Source: Taeniopygia guttata
Taxonomy: Eukaryota; Chordata; Aves; Passeriformes; Estrildidae
Length of the DNA: 64,000 nt
Reading direction: 5' to 3'
Assembly (NCBI RefSeq): GCF_048771995.1
Contig: NC_133063.1
Coordinates: 26,244,810 to 26,308,809, forward strand
The notes beneath the pieces were generated by a model. That model made no database searches, was not told the DNA's origin, and was given only the letters and a program-made list of their open reading frames with translations. Shown here one piece after another: positions 25,237 through 37,100 of this stretch. Position numbers and translations under genes: made by a program. Position 1 is the first letter of the stretch, and each line of letters opens with the position of its first letter.

Positions 25237-28140
25237 ATTCAGTATTTTATATTTTGTCGCTATTTCAAAATATATATATGATGGCACAAAGAAAGCTTAC
25301 TGAAATAAAACTTTCCTTTAAAATAAATTACTAATTTACTATTTTCTTAAAAGATCTGTGCTAGTTCTGTTGAGATTAATCTGTCTTTCTAATCATTCTT
25401 TTCTAATTTTAATGAATTGGATGATTGTTTTGAAAGACTAAAGCACAAAAAAAAACAATTCCACAGGTTCACTCTTTCTCAAATTGCAATAGAAATGTTT
25501 CCCATTTTTCCCTACTATGTGCACAATCTGCAGCACTAACTTTACAGAGCAACAGCTGCAGTTCTTTGGGTCAGTTTTGGGTCATTTTTTCCCACAGAGA
25601 TGGATCCATAATGACAAGACTCCACACAAAATGCTTCAGAGGCAAATTCAGGCAAAGAGTGAAAACTATGTCATCCCAGGTCTAACGTTTTTCTGAAGGC
25701 TTGCTGCCCTGCTCCGTTTCTGAGTCAACTGCCGCGGCCAGTTGTCCCATTGGCAGCAAATGGGCTACAAGAGGAACTCTGCTGTCTAGTCAAGATATTC
25801 CTGAGAAGCCATGCTCCCAATTTGTCCATTTTTATATAGAATTGCTATGAAAAGCCTTGCTATGATTTGATGGGCAAAAAAAAATCATATAGTATTAATA
25901 TAAATTATATGTTAAAACAGTTGTTCTGTTTTGTTATCTTTCTGTGTTAACAAAAAGGAAAACAGTATAGACCAGCAGGCTGACAGCTTTTGGAGAGTAA
26001 AATTCTACAGCAAATCCTTTGCTCCCTCTAATTCCTTGATTTTCATTGCATGTTTGACAGCCTTGTATCCTCTAAAATGATATATACTTTTGGCTCTTTA
26101 CACAGAAAATCTAAAACCTTCAGTTTATGAAAGATTAGTTTTACTGGAGCAAAGGACTTTCTGATTTAAAAAGCTCAGATTGAAATTAAAAGATCACAGG
26201 TCCTGAGATGACAGAGTTGAGCATGAAAAATAATATATCAACATAGGTAGAAGAATCTACAAGCCTTGCAGGATTATCATCAGTCGTCTCAAGTCATGTA
26301 GGACTTAGCATGGTTAGATAACAAAAAAATATTTAGTGGTTTGTTGACCTAAAGTTTTAGAGAGCCCAGTGTTCATCCAGAGGCCATCATACACTCATAG
26401 CAGGCACAACTACAAGTTGTGGTATGTCCAATGAAATAATAAAATATGCTAGTTTTTCAAAAGAGTAAGAAATAAGACCATGCTATTTTTTTAGTGAACA
26501 CACGATATCTGGTAACTGCAGTATAACTACAGTATAACTACAGCTTCTACAATCTCATGTTTAAACTCCTAAAAATCTAATAGACAAGAATAAGAGCAAA
26601 CTGAGAGCAAACTGCAAAGAGAATCTCTCTATTTTGTACCCTACAGATAGATCAGTTTTGCTTTCAATAAGGATATATCTTTTATTTTTGACTCCTAAGG
26701 AACAAAAACTAGAGGCATTTAGTATGTAACACTCGAGTTAAATCAGAAGTTTTGCTGGAATGTAATGATCTACAGGAAGGAAAATTTTAACCACATGCTA
26801 ACCACATGCTGTTCAATAAATCTAGTGAAATTATTTTAGACACATTTAAAACTCCTTATTTGCAGCAACTTATTTATGCTTTCTTTCCTTTGTTTTATGT
26901 GAAGAACTTCCAAAATCATCTTCCAGAATTCTCTTTTGTATGTCTTTTTGTTGTTTATTACACAGCACTGTAACTCTGTAAACCATTGGAAGTTTAAAAA
27001 TCAACATATTCTGATGTTTTGTTTGATATTAGAAAAAAATTAATTGTATTACACTTCTCTGAATTATTTTTCTGAAATTTGCCTTAATAGTACAAGAAAG
27101 TTTCATTCAAAGGTAGTATCTAAAATGCCAATATAGTGCTATATTTCTGTTCTTACAGAGTTTGACTTTTGAAAAGACATGATTATAGTGAGCCATATAA
27201 GTGTGACTTGGAGCAAATTTCTTTTGATAATGGCTAAGTACTTTCAGTTTGAATAAATGCAGTTATTGTCCTGCAAGTGTAGACTCTGCTTTTCTGTCTG
27301 TTTGGGGGATGTGCTTTTTTCTTTTTTGAGCAATATTCTCTTATGAAATATTCTTAAAGTACTTGGATGATACTGCACTACAACTTCAGAAACCAGAACA
27401 ATCTGTCAGTTCACATCTCATAAGGAAACTTATTGTGGATAATTAGAAAGGAACATAATGTTAAGGCAACTCAATTTTTGTGTCAAGACACTGTCAATGT
27501 ATGAATGTCACCCTTTTAAAATTAGAAATAAACAAAAATAGCTAGTAACAAAAATACTATACAAGCTTTGTATTTTTTAAAGATTTTAAGCTATTTAGGG
27601 TTATGGATGCTTGATCTATCACACACAAACAACCACTATTGCAACATTACCACAGACTCCCAGAGCTGTCTTCTTTCAACCAGAGACTATGCCCTGTTTG
27701 GCATAAGTGTTTTTAATAACACACAGAGTTTTTTGCAGGCAGTCAGTGGGCAGGACTGTACTAAATGCTGTTTGGGTTTGCTTGTAGGATTCTGCCTGGT
27801 ATGGCAGGATTCCCTTGAAAGTGAGAGTACAAGAAGTCTCTTTGGCTTGACCTCAGTTTCTCAGTTGGATGATTAAAATAGAATTTGTAGACAAGCTTAA
27901 CACAGTGCTTACTGCAGTTGGTAAAAGCACTAAAAATCTAAATATTTAAATATTTAACTATCATTAAGTTTAGCAAGGGTGGGAGGGGAGGAAGAACAAA
28001 AGGAAGAAGGGAGGAAGGAACTGCAGGATGGTATTTCCAAACATCCCAGATTTCACCATGGGGGCTGGGACTATAAAAAAGTCTTATAGGGAGGAGCAGC
28101 GATGACTTCATTACATTCAGTGGGAATGTAATAACAAAAC

Positions 28141-28250
28141 ACTTGGCTGCAATAGCTACGCTTATTACTTAGAAAAAAATGTCTTGATCACTGAAGAAAA
28201 TAATGAATGGAATTAACTAAAAGAAAAAAAAAATTGGCAGAAAAACATGA
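28141..28250 (+). repeat. 110-bp direct duplication, copy 2
   Basis: Partner of 25129-25236, differing by only a handful of substitutions and one-base length changes in A-runs. The flanks on either side are not obviously related. Confidence 0.85.
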
Positions 28251-30760
28251 GAGAACCTGAGGCAATCAACATAAAGAGAATTAACTGCCTTTATTCCTCC
28301 CGAAATGTAAAAGAGGAAAATAGTAAAAGAATACTAAAAGGAAGCATAAAAGTAAAAATGTTAAATTTTTTTTGAGTATGCAACTTAGGAAACAGGAAAA
28401 TAGATGGCTATCCATTAGAAAGTGACTAGAAACACACAAAGGAATAAGGGAGGTGACAAACATCACAGCAAAAAATTTAAGTGGCAGGGGAGATGAAAAC
28501 TACGACATCACATATATTGTAATGTGAGGTTCCTTGGTCAAATAATCACCATCTGAACCTTTGTAGGTCAGATTTTAATTCCCACAGTCTGCAAAGAGTG
28601 ACACCCTTGTACAAGGTTTATACTTATCCATAGGGAAATCCTCTGGCCTCAGAAAGACTACAGCCCCACATGAACTTATACCAGTACACCTGTACAGAAC
28701 CAAAAGACTATTGAGGAAGCAGGGAACAAGTTTGCTCTGTCTTTGGAGGAAGAACTTTTGCAAGAGTTCAGGTGGTTAAGTAGATGCAGGGAATGATGGT
28801 AAGGTGCATTTAGAGCGTTGCAAATGATGTGAGAAGACTGATGAGTTGTCACATAGAGTATTAGTGAAGAATGGGGTTTCTTTCTGAAGTAAATCCACAT
28901 TAACTAGCAAATACCTTCCCATGATAGCTGTGTAATTGTTTGATTTGGTGAGATTAAAAGCAACTTCCAAAGGAATTTATTTGCCTTAATCACTAGATTT
29001 AAGTCTCTTACTACGATAATCAAATTTTAAACCTATTTAATACATAAAGCAAATAACGCTTCATCCTAAATTGATTAGAAAAAAAACAGATTATTAATGG
29101 GAGGAAAAGCAGAAGTAATGGTGCTTAAATGCTTTCCAAGGATCAGAGGCATAAGGTGAAGCTAAGGTTTCAGGTGGGCTTATCATGATGCCAGAGACAG
29201 AAGTAGGCATATGAATGAGCTGTTGCTGTTGACTTACAGCCACCAAATGGTTGGTGACCAACAATGCTGCCAGAATCAAGGCCAGGTGGGCAGGGCATGG
29301 AAGGGTGGGAAAGCAGCCAAAAGTTAAGCATGGTGAGGGAGCAAGTTGGTGTGGGGAGCACTGGAACACTGGAGAAAGATCTGGAAAGGCTTAGATAGCA
29401 GAGAGATCTGCAGGGCATCCACTGCTGTCCATGAATACTCTGCTTTCTATAGGGATTCCCATTGCAAAGCACCAGGTGTGACCTCCTTTCATGGTGTGCT
29501 GGTGGGGGCAGGAACTGCTTCAGGGACCCAAAGCCTGAGGAAAAGGGTGGGCTGTAGTTTGGAAGGAGTTATGCTGAATTCCTCCACCCCTCTGCATGGG
29601 AAGCCATTCTTAGAGAGGGATGAAATAGACTCATCACTCCATAGACACCTGCTTTCAACTCTCATTATTCAGGACTGGTTTGCTGTGGATTATGTGCAAG
29701 GTGCTTAGGGTAAAAATGGATCTGAACTCAAGTATGAATCTAAGACTCATACAGCATCTCCTTCATGTTATGACAAGAAACAATGACAAAGGTACAATAA
29801 GTATCTAGTTACACTTTGCCTTCTATGTCCTCATCAGGTCCACAAAGGCAAGTACATATCTGCCATTCTGGCAAGGTAACCACTAGGCCAAAAACATCAT
29901 GCTTTGAAATTTCCAGTCCCCCTACCATTCTCTCTGAGTCTGATGTTTGGTCATTTTCTTCCATTTCAGTGTGTTGGTTTTTTGGTTTTTGTTTGGTTTT
30001 TGTTGTTTTTTTTTTTTTTTTTCCTAGCTGCAACCTTCGCTGTGACTAATTCACTAAGAAATAAAGCCAGCAAAAATGAATCATTAGCTCTCTTCTATTG
30101 ATTTGGACAAACAATACCAGTCTGCAAATGCTTCCATCATCATATTCAGAATTGTACTTTTTCTTTTTCATTTTCAGTGACATTTTGTGTCAAACCTATA
30201 ACAAATTCCCCATGGTGTTTTGAAGACAAAACTGCAGTAATGACTTTGGAAGAGCATGACATCCATATAATATTGTTAACTATTTATGACATTACCAGCT
30301 GGATTTGCCCATTGTTGCTGATACTTAACCTTTACTCTCCTTCTAAAACTTGAAAGTGCTTTTCAAATATATGCTACAGCATGATCAAACAAATTTAGGT
30401 AAGGCTGACACTGACAGTTTCTTTGTTTGGCATTGATTTTTCCCAAACAGAAATGCTATTAAAGCTAAGCAAAAGGCATTTTTCTCAAGTACAGTTTTAG
30501 CACTCCTGCTGATTGAATTGAAATGTCTATACTAATCAGTACAGGCCTTGCTGTAAATAAACCTGAAATATTGTACAGCTTTAGAAAGTTTCTTGTCACA
30601 AAAACACTGCCAGAAAATATCAGTGTACATATCTCTGTCATGCCACTTATCCAGATTTCCCTTCTTTTTGCTGTAAATATGGGGAAACCAGCCTTGGTAC
30701 AAATTAACCAGGTTGTGCCTTTATTGTTTCTGTCCATTGGGAGAACATGCTCTGGTGGAA

Positions 30761-30990
30761 GTCATAAAATACTTCAAGTTGGAAAAGAGCCATAAGAATC
30801 ACTCACCCCAGCTCCCTGTTCCTTTCAAACTGGCTAAAACTAACCATATGACCAAGACCATCATCTAGACAGTCCCTTGACTCTGCCAGGTTAATGCCAT
30901 GATCACTTCTCTGGGGAGCTAGTTCCAGTGCCTGATATGATCCTATTAGTGAGAGCCTCTGCCTGAATTAAGGTTAAAATGTGACAATCT
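30761..30990 (-). mobile_element. CR1 LINE 3'-end fragment, old
   Basis: Contains the reverse complement of the CR1 tail, recognisable from AAGTTGGAAAAGAGCC and CTGGGGAGCTAGTTCCAGTG. It is diverged and has no intact coding. Confidence 0.6.
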
Positions 30991-31215
30991 GCCAAAGTCA
31001 ACAATATGGATTTCATTGAACAACAAAATGTGAGGGGGAGAGAGAGAAAGAAATGGAAAAGAGAGGAGGGAGGCAGACAGATCAAGCAGAAGACAGTCAC
31101 CACTCAAGGATCCAGTTGTATCCTCTTGATCCCTAATCACCCTGGGCTTCTCAGTGGTGGGAGTCCTGAGGCTGTTCAAAACTTTTCGCTACTTATACAT
31201 TTTAGCAAACAACAA

Positions 31216-31239
31216 AATTAATTAATTAATTAATTAATG
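31216..31239. repeat. (ATTA)n microsatellite
   Basis: About six TTAA/AATT units in a row. Confidence 0.8.
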
Positions 31240-32048
31240 CTCATTTGTGTTATGCCCCAGTCTCCTTGGCGGGTTTAGGGGAGTGTTGTTTGGTGTACAC
31301 TGGGCAGTGTGCAGGAGAAACAACAATATTCTCCGCAGGTTCAATAACGAGCTTTTACCTGCAAACTTTAGCATATTACAATAAAATAGGGTCCTTGGCA
31401 AATTTTAAAATGTAGCCATTTTGGTTAGAAATACTGCAAAATAAACATATAAAAATAGCACTTAAAATGTATAAGTAAAGGAAAGAAAGAGAAAGAAAGG
31501 ATAAGTGTAGACAGGTACATGGTCACCACCTGTGGATTATGAAGCAAGATTTGATTCTTGCAATTTTTTTGTCCATTGGTCAATGTGTTGGTCACAGTCT
31601 TGTCAAAGTGATGGTCACAGTCTTGATCCATCTGAGATGGAGGAAGCCCCTGACACACAAAATCTGGTGCGTTAATATAGGCTCAGGTTCGGTGATAATG
31701 CCCAAGTACCCCCACTGGGGTAATGAATTTTACAATGGATGATGTAATGCTGTGGATCAAGAGATATTTTGGGAATCTTTGATGCTTTATGACCATTTCT
31801 GAGACTTACAGCTGCCTCTTACATTGGTGAAGTATCTGTTGTGTGAATTATGGCCCTTAAACAGAGATGAACACCATCAGACCTACTGTGAATGTCCTGG
31901 TGCTTCCCCAGAGGGCAGTCTTCACAGCTGAGTCGCTTGTGTACCGACATCGGCATGTTGAAAAGCACTCCTTCACCTCAGCAGGACTTGCCTCTTATCA
32001 GCCTCCTCCCTTGTCTTGTTCAGCACTCAGCTGTTACCCTGGGTGATG
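31240..32048. other. Unassigned stretch, possibly older LTR-derived
   Basis: It starts TGTTATGCCCCAGTCTCC and includes an imperfect direct repeat of TGGTCACAGTCTTG (about 31590-31625). A TATATTAAC-like element can be read on - (about 31670) while AATAAAATAGG lies on +, so the orientation is unclear. LTR copy A is inserted at its right edge. There is no coding evidence. Confidence 0.25.
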
Positions 32049-32053
32049 GGTGT

Positions 32054-32685
32054 TGTTATATGTAGTAGATATAATTCACTCCATTTCTAATGATATATGT
32101 GATATTGAATATTTGTTAGAGTATACACGTTTGTATTAGGATTCCCCCTAACCCTCGCAGGCGAGACCAGGTGTATATTGGAAACTGATTTACAAGTAAG
32201 AAGATACAGCTCGCCAGGAGATGGGCCATGTCTGGGGAGATACGGGACACCCAGTTGCTGATCCTTGCATAAATGACCCGAGATGGATATCATGGAAATC
32301 CTCAGGCAGATACATGTGAATACAGTGTTCCCGAATTCCCATAAATTTCATCAAGGGATTCAACAAACTCCAGACACTGATTTGTTCTCCCTCATCACCA
32401 AAAAAGAAAATCTTATTATCATATGGACTCTGAATAGAAGAAAAGACTGATTGCTGAAATCTTGGCCTCAGGCAGAATTTTCCCTATAAAAACCGCTTGT
32501 GCCAGGATGGAAGGGTGTGGGCATGGAGGAAAACCTCTGCTGAGGCTGACTCCTTGTTGCACACCCAGGGCCGGCCCCAGGCTCAGCTCTGTTCTTTCCT
32601 TGTGGCTGGCTAGAAAGAATTTGATTGCAAAATAAATATTTTATTTTTCATATTAATTTGGCTGGACAAATTTTCATTTATAGCA
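32054..32685 (+). mobile_element. Solo LTR copy A, 632 bp
   Basis: Runs from TGTTATATG to TTATAGCA, flanked by a perfect 5-bp duplication GGTGT (32049-32053 and 32686-32690). It contains CCCTATAAAAACC (TATA) and AAATAAATATT (poly(A) signal) near its end, so the orientation is +. The 5-bp duplication is usual for ERVL-like elements. It shares several blocks with copy B about 1 kb downstream, including TGGCCTCAGGCAGAA, TTCCTTGTGGCTGGCT and AATTTTCATTTATA. Confidence 0.8.
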
Positions 32686-33557
32686 GGTGTGCACCTGGGC
32701 AATCACTGTAAATGGCAGACTGAGTATTAACCATTAACATTCCAGTCTCTCTCAACTAGTTACACAGTTCTCTTATTCTATTGGTGTCACGATCTGCTTG
32801 TTGGTTAAATGATCTGCAATTGGATAAATGATTCCCTGTCTTCTACTAATTAGTCCCATGCTCAGTCTTTCTCTTAAGTCAGTGAGTTCTGATTTGTACT
32901 CACAATCTCCTCCTGCAAGAATTACCTTTCACCCATTCAGAGCTGATTTCAGCACAGTTGCTGAGATGGCTTTCCTTGTGGTTGCATTCTTTATGTCCAT
33001 TATTTAGTGACATGCTCTTCTCTCCCAGGTTTGTTTATCTCTCCCTCCACAGTGGCCTAATTTACAGTCCAGTTTCAGGTATCCCTGTAGGCATATTTGG
33101 CAGTAGGAGCTTCTTTGGTCACAGGTACAATCTGTTCTGTAACTTGAGGGGATCTTTAACTCTATGAGCAGTTGCTTCTTTACACAGCTTGCCACAGTGG
33201 GAATTTTTGTCTGCATCCATTACACAGGATGTGCTAGCCAGATCTCAATTACACCGTGCTTGGAGTCAGAGCCATCCTGTTGTTCCCATCTGTGCTTATC
33301 CCATAGTAAAATCCTTCTGTAGTAGCAGTGTTGAAGACATGCAATTGTGCTCATTAAGTCCTTACAGTGCCATACCACACTGAGAGAAGGAACTTTTCCT
33401 AATGCCAACCTGAACCTCCCCAGCTGCTATCCCCTATGAGGAAGTAATGGGGTCACTTGTCACCTGCTCTTCTCCAGGCAGAACAAGCAAATTTACCTCA
33501 GACCTTCCTTGTAAATCTGGTCCTCGAGATTTTTCACCTTCATAGTAGCCCTCCTCT

Positions 33558-34168
33558 TGATATGTATGATAATAATTTGTGCCAATTAAATATTGTTGTA
33601 GTGAATCAAGGGAAATATGATTTGGGATGTATATATTTAGTTATTAAAAAATACACACACCAGCACTGTGAGCAGCCCCGCCACTTCACCTATTCAGTTA
33701 CACCAGAGCCGGTTTTTTTCTGGACAATGCCTTATTTACAATCTAATACATGTGGCTAGTGTGGAGATGGGCTGCCCCAAAAGGATACTGGAACACCTGG
33801 GAGCTGATCGTCCTGGTAACGACCTAAGATTGGGATCGCTGGAGTCCTCCGGGCTGATACATCTGAATGCCATGGTTCACTAACCCCTGGATTGTTCAAC
33901 CCCTCAGAGAAAAGAACTTTATGAAATTGTGGGACTCTGAACAGAAAAAAAAGACAGATGGCTGAAATCCTGGCCTCAGGCAGAAAATTTCCTATAAGAA
34001 CTGCAGTGTCCAGAAGGGTGGTGTGTGTGTCCAGGGGAACCTCTGCCGAGAGGCGTCCTTCCTCAGCGCTGTCCTTTTCCTTGTGGCTGGCTCAGAGAGA
34101 ATTCGATCCTAAATAAATTTTTTATTATTTCATTTTTAACTTGGCTGGACTAATTTTCATTTATAACA
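33558..34168 (+). mobile_element. Solo LTR copy B, related to copy A
   Basis: The right end TTATAACA is clear. The left end (TGATATG at 33558) is approximate and no target duplication was found. It shares the copy A order: GGAGATGGGC, an acctgggagctgatc-like block, GGCCTCAGGCAGAA, CCTATAAGAA, CTTGTGGCTGGCT, AATAAA and TTGGCTGGAC. The divergence and separate target site of A make them independent insertions, not the two LTRs of one provirus. Confidence 0.65.
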
Positions 34169-37100
34169 CTCAGAACACACTCACACAGTCTGATGCCCTT
34201 CTTGTATGTATCCTACTTTCAGGGTTTCTCTAAATGGGATAAGGCTGCCTGAATAAAGAGACCAGAGCAGAAGGGTTGCACAGGTGGAATAGGGTTGTGT
34301 TAGATGGAGAACTGGGAATTTTGTATAAAATGGCTGTGAGCCATCAGCATTTCTCCTGCATGATCCAAAGAATCCAGTTCTGTTAACATGGTATGATTTA
34401 GATTGCCTTAAATTCCTTGGGTGTTTTTTTTTTAGCTCAGATGTTGGCTGTGCTGTGAGGAGGCACAATGGCAGGAAGGACCAGGGATTTCCCTGTCCAC
34501 AGCAAGGGTAAGGAATGGCTACAGGGAGTGGGATGGAGGGTGGAAGGCTGAGGAAAATGGTGGTAAGCGGCAGGTATAAGTGGTCTCTTGTCTAGGAACA
34601 CCATGGACTTTGCACCAGGGACATGCAGCATGCAGGAAGGGGTACAGATTTTGGCTGCAAAAAAATTAGAAAATTACTCCAGGTCAAGATAACACTCTGA
34701 GAAGAGTTTATTTTAAGGAGCAACCAACATCCTACTCTGAAGCAGCTGGCTGGCATGGGATGCTGAAGAGAAGAAGCAGACAAAATTTGAGGTAATGGTT
34801 AACAAAGCTCACAGGGCATGGAGTGCTCCTGAGCATCTGTGGCAAGATCAGAGTCTGATTTGATAATTCTGATTTGTAAGGGAAACACATACATTGTTAA
34901 ATTGCTTGAATTATATACTTTTAAGAAAGTAAAAGCACATGATAAATATAAACAATTTCTGCAAAAAAGCTGTGCATGGTTGGAGCCTGTCTTTTAACCT
35001 TGCTGGAAATCTTTCATTGTCTTACTGTGAGACTTTGAGAAGAGTTAACCTCTCTGCCAGTTTTCAAGTTCCTAACTTGGACATGATCAGCCTCAGTGTA
35101 GTACTTGAAGGATAGCTAATAAGTATCTATAAAATGCTAAACACTGTATGAAAGATAAAAGAATCAACAGAAAAATCTGAATAAATTACTTGAATAAATA
35201 ACACTGAAAAGAGTACAAGGTACTTCATTCACTCTATTGGTATGCTTTTCACCCATCTGTCATTTGTTTTCACAGATTCTGACCTCCTTGGAAAAGAATC
35301 TCTGTCTGTCCTCAGCACCACCAAAAAACATCTCACAAAGTTGAAATAATATTGTGAAATAACTATCATAGCTGTTGGAAGTGTACTGCCTATTATACCT
35401 GGGCATGTTTGTGAAGTTCTGAGTGTGCTTCTTCCCCCACGACTTCCACGAGGTGAGGAAGCACTCCTCTGTTCATCCCACACAAGGACACAGAACAGTG
35501 AAGACCTGGAAACTATGTCAGGGCAAGGAAACCTCAGCAATCCTAAGGACCAGGAATAGCGCCCAGGTGGGGTGGCACTCTTCAGACACCTTTGCTTAAA
35601 CAAACCACCCAGAGGAGGCCAGATGTGACACAAGGTCTACAAAAGGATCCATGTCTTTCTGAATTGGAGGGGCCCAACAAGTAACCTGGGACACCCCACC
35701 TGTCAGGGTTTAACACGACATACCTATGTTTAGCACTCCAGGTCCACATTTGAGCATTGGCACCAAGCCTCACACCCTCCCTTAAAGCAGTGATAGAAAA
35801 CATGAACTTTTGAAAAATTAACAGTACCAGAGAGTGTGGCAGCAATCATTATTTTCATCTGCTTAGATGCTGGTGTCAGGCCAAAAAGCCTATAAAGCAT
35901 GAGAGCTGGCTTCATATCTGAAAGGAGTAGAATCCCAAGAAACTGCAAATGACATCAGGCATTTCAGATGGAAACTAGACAGATTCATTACCTTGTAACA
36001 GGTGACATTCAGCCCACAGACCTCTGTCCTTTGCTCTGCCATCAGCCACAGCCTCCTTTTTGTCACATGATTTTCTTTCATTACTTGCTATTATCATCAT
36101 TACTATTCATGGAGAGTTGGTGGCATGCTCCAAGACTAACTGATATACAGGAGAGTGTGTGCACTCTCTTTTTTAATAGATGGGGAGTCTATTAAGCAGA
36201 CTGCCTGACAGTTTTTTTACCTATAGCTCAGCATCTAAAATGACATAAGTCCAAAAACTTCAAAAACCCCATGGCATTGCCTCATTGATGACACACACAG
36301 CTTGCTTTTCTCCTGCATTTCTCCTAAGCCTCAGCAAGGAAGACAGATTAGTCCCATTCCTGGTGTGATTATGACAGTGATAAGAGTTAGTACATCAGGT
36401 AAGACTTAATATACCAGCAGGACATCTATAATGACAGAAGTAGAGCTTCCAAAACAAACTAAAATGACCAGACCTTAAGCCCAGTTGCCAGCAGCTCCCT
36501 GGATGCTTTGGGAGCTGATCGATAACTGAATTAGCTGTCCATGTTTCAATTAAGCGCCAATGAAACAGGGTGAGGCTGAAGTAGCTCAACAGAACGACTG
36601 GGTCGGGATCAGTGGCCAGTGCAAAGGCCAGAAGCTGAGTCCCCCACTTGCCAAGCACAGGGTGAACATCCAGGTGTGTGACCCTACAGAATGTTTTGTA
36701 CCTGTATCACAAGATGGTGCTGCTGCTCAGCCAATGCACAGCTTAAGCCTGTGCTGGCAGCAACAGAAACCTAATGCTGTGCCAATGCATTGGTTCAAAT
36801 GTACACGTGTTTATTTTTCTTAGTGTTCTCTGGCAAATGAGCGTTTTAAGGTTACTTAAAGAATCACAGCAAATTCATAGGCAAAAGCACGTTTAATATA
36901 AAACAGGAAGTATGATGTAGTTAATTTACAAGGTTCCCTCTACTACTACTTACTACTAATGCTCTGGTAAAAGCACACAGAAAAAGAGCAAACTCAAAAC
37001 CCAAAACCAGTCAATTGAAATCCAAAATCAACTCAAAACTTAACTCTGTGGAGGCTGGGGATAAGGATAGGAAAGGGGTAAGGACAAACAAGAATAAGGA

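Larger units (their letters stand above)
23544..30760. other. AT-rich non-coding stretch
   Basis: Apart from the direct duplication and the short tandem repeat listed separately, I see no gene. A stretch near 24580-25010 could be a very old LINE-like remnant on the - strand, but it is too diverged to classify. Confidence 0.4.

Noticed and set aside
32686-33557. Idea that LTR copies A and B are the two ends of one short provirus
   Set aside because: A has its own 5-bp target duplication immediately on both sides, and A and B are too diverged to be paired LTRs of one young insertion.
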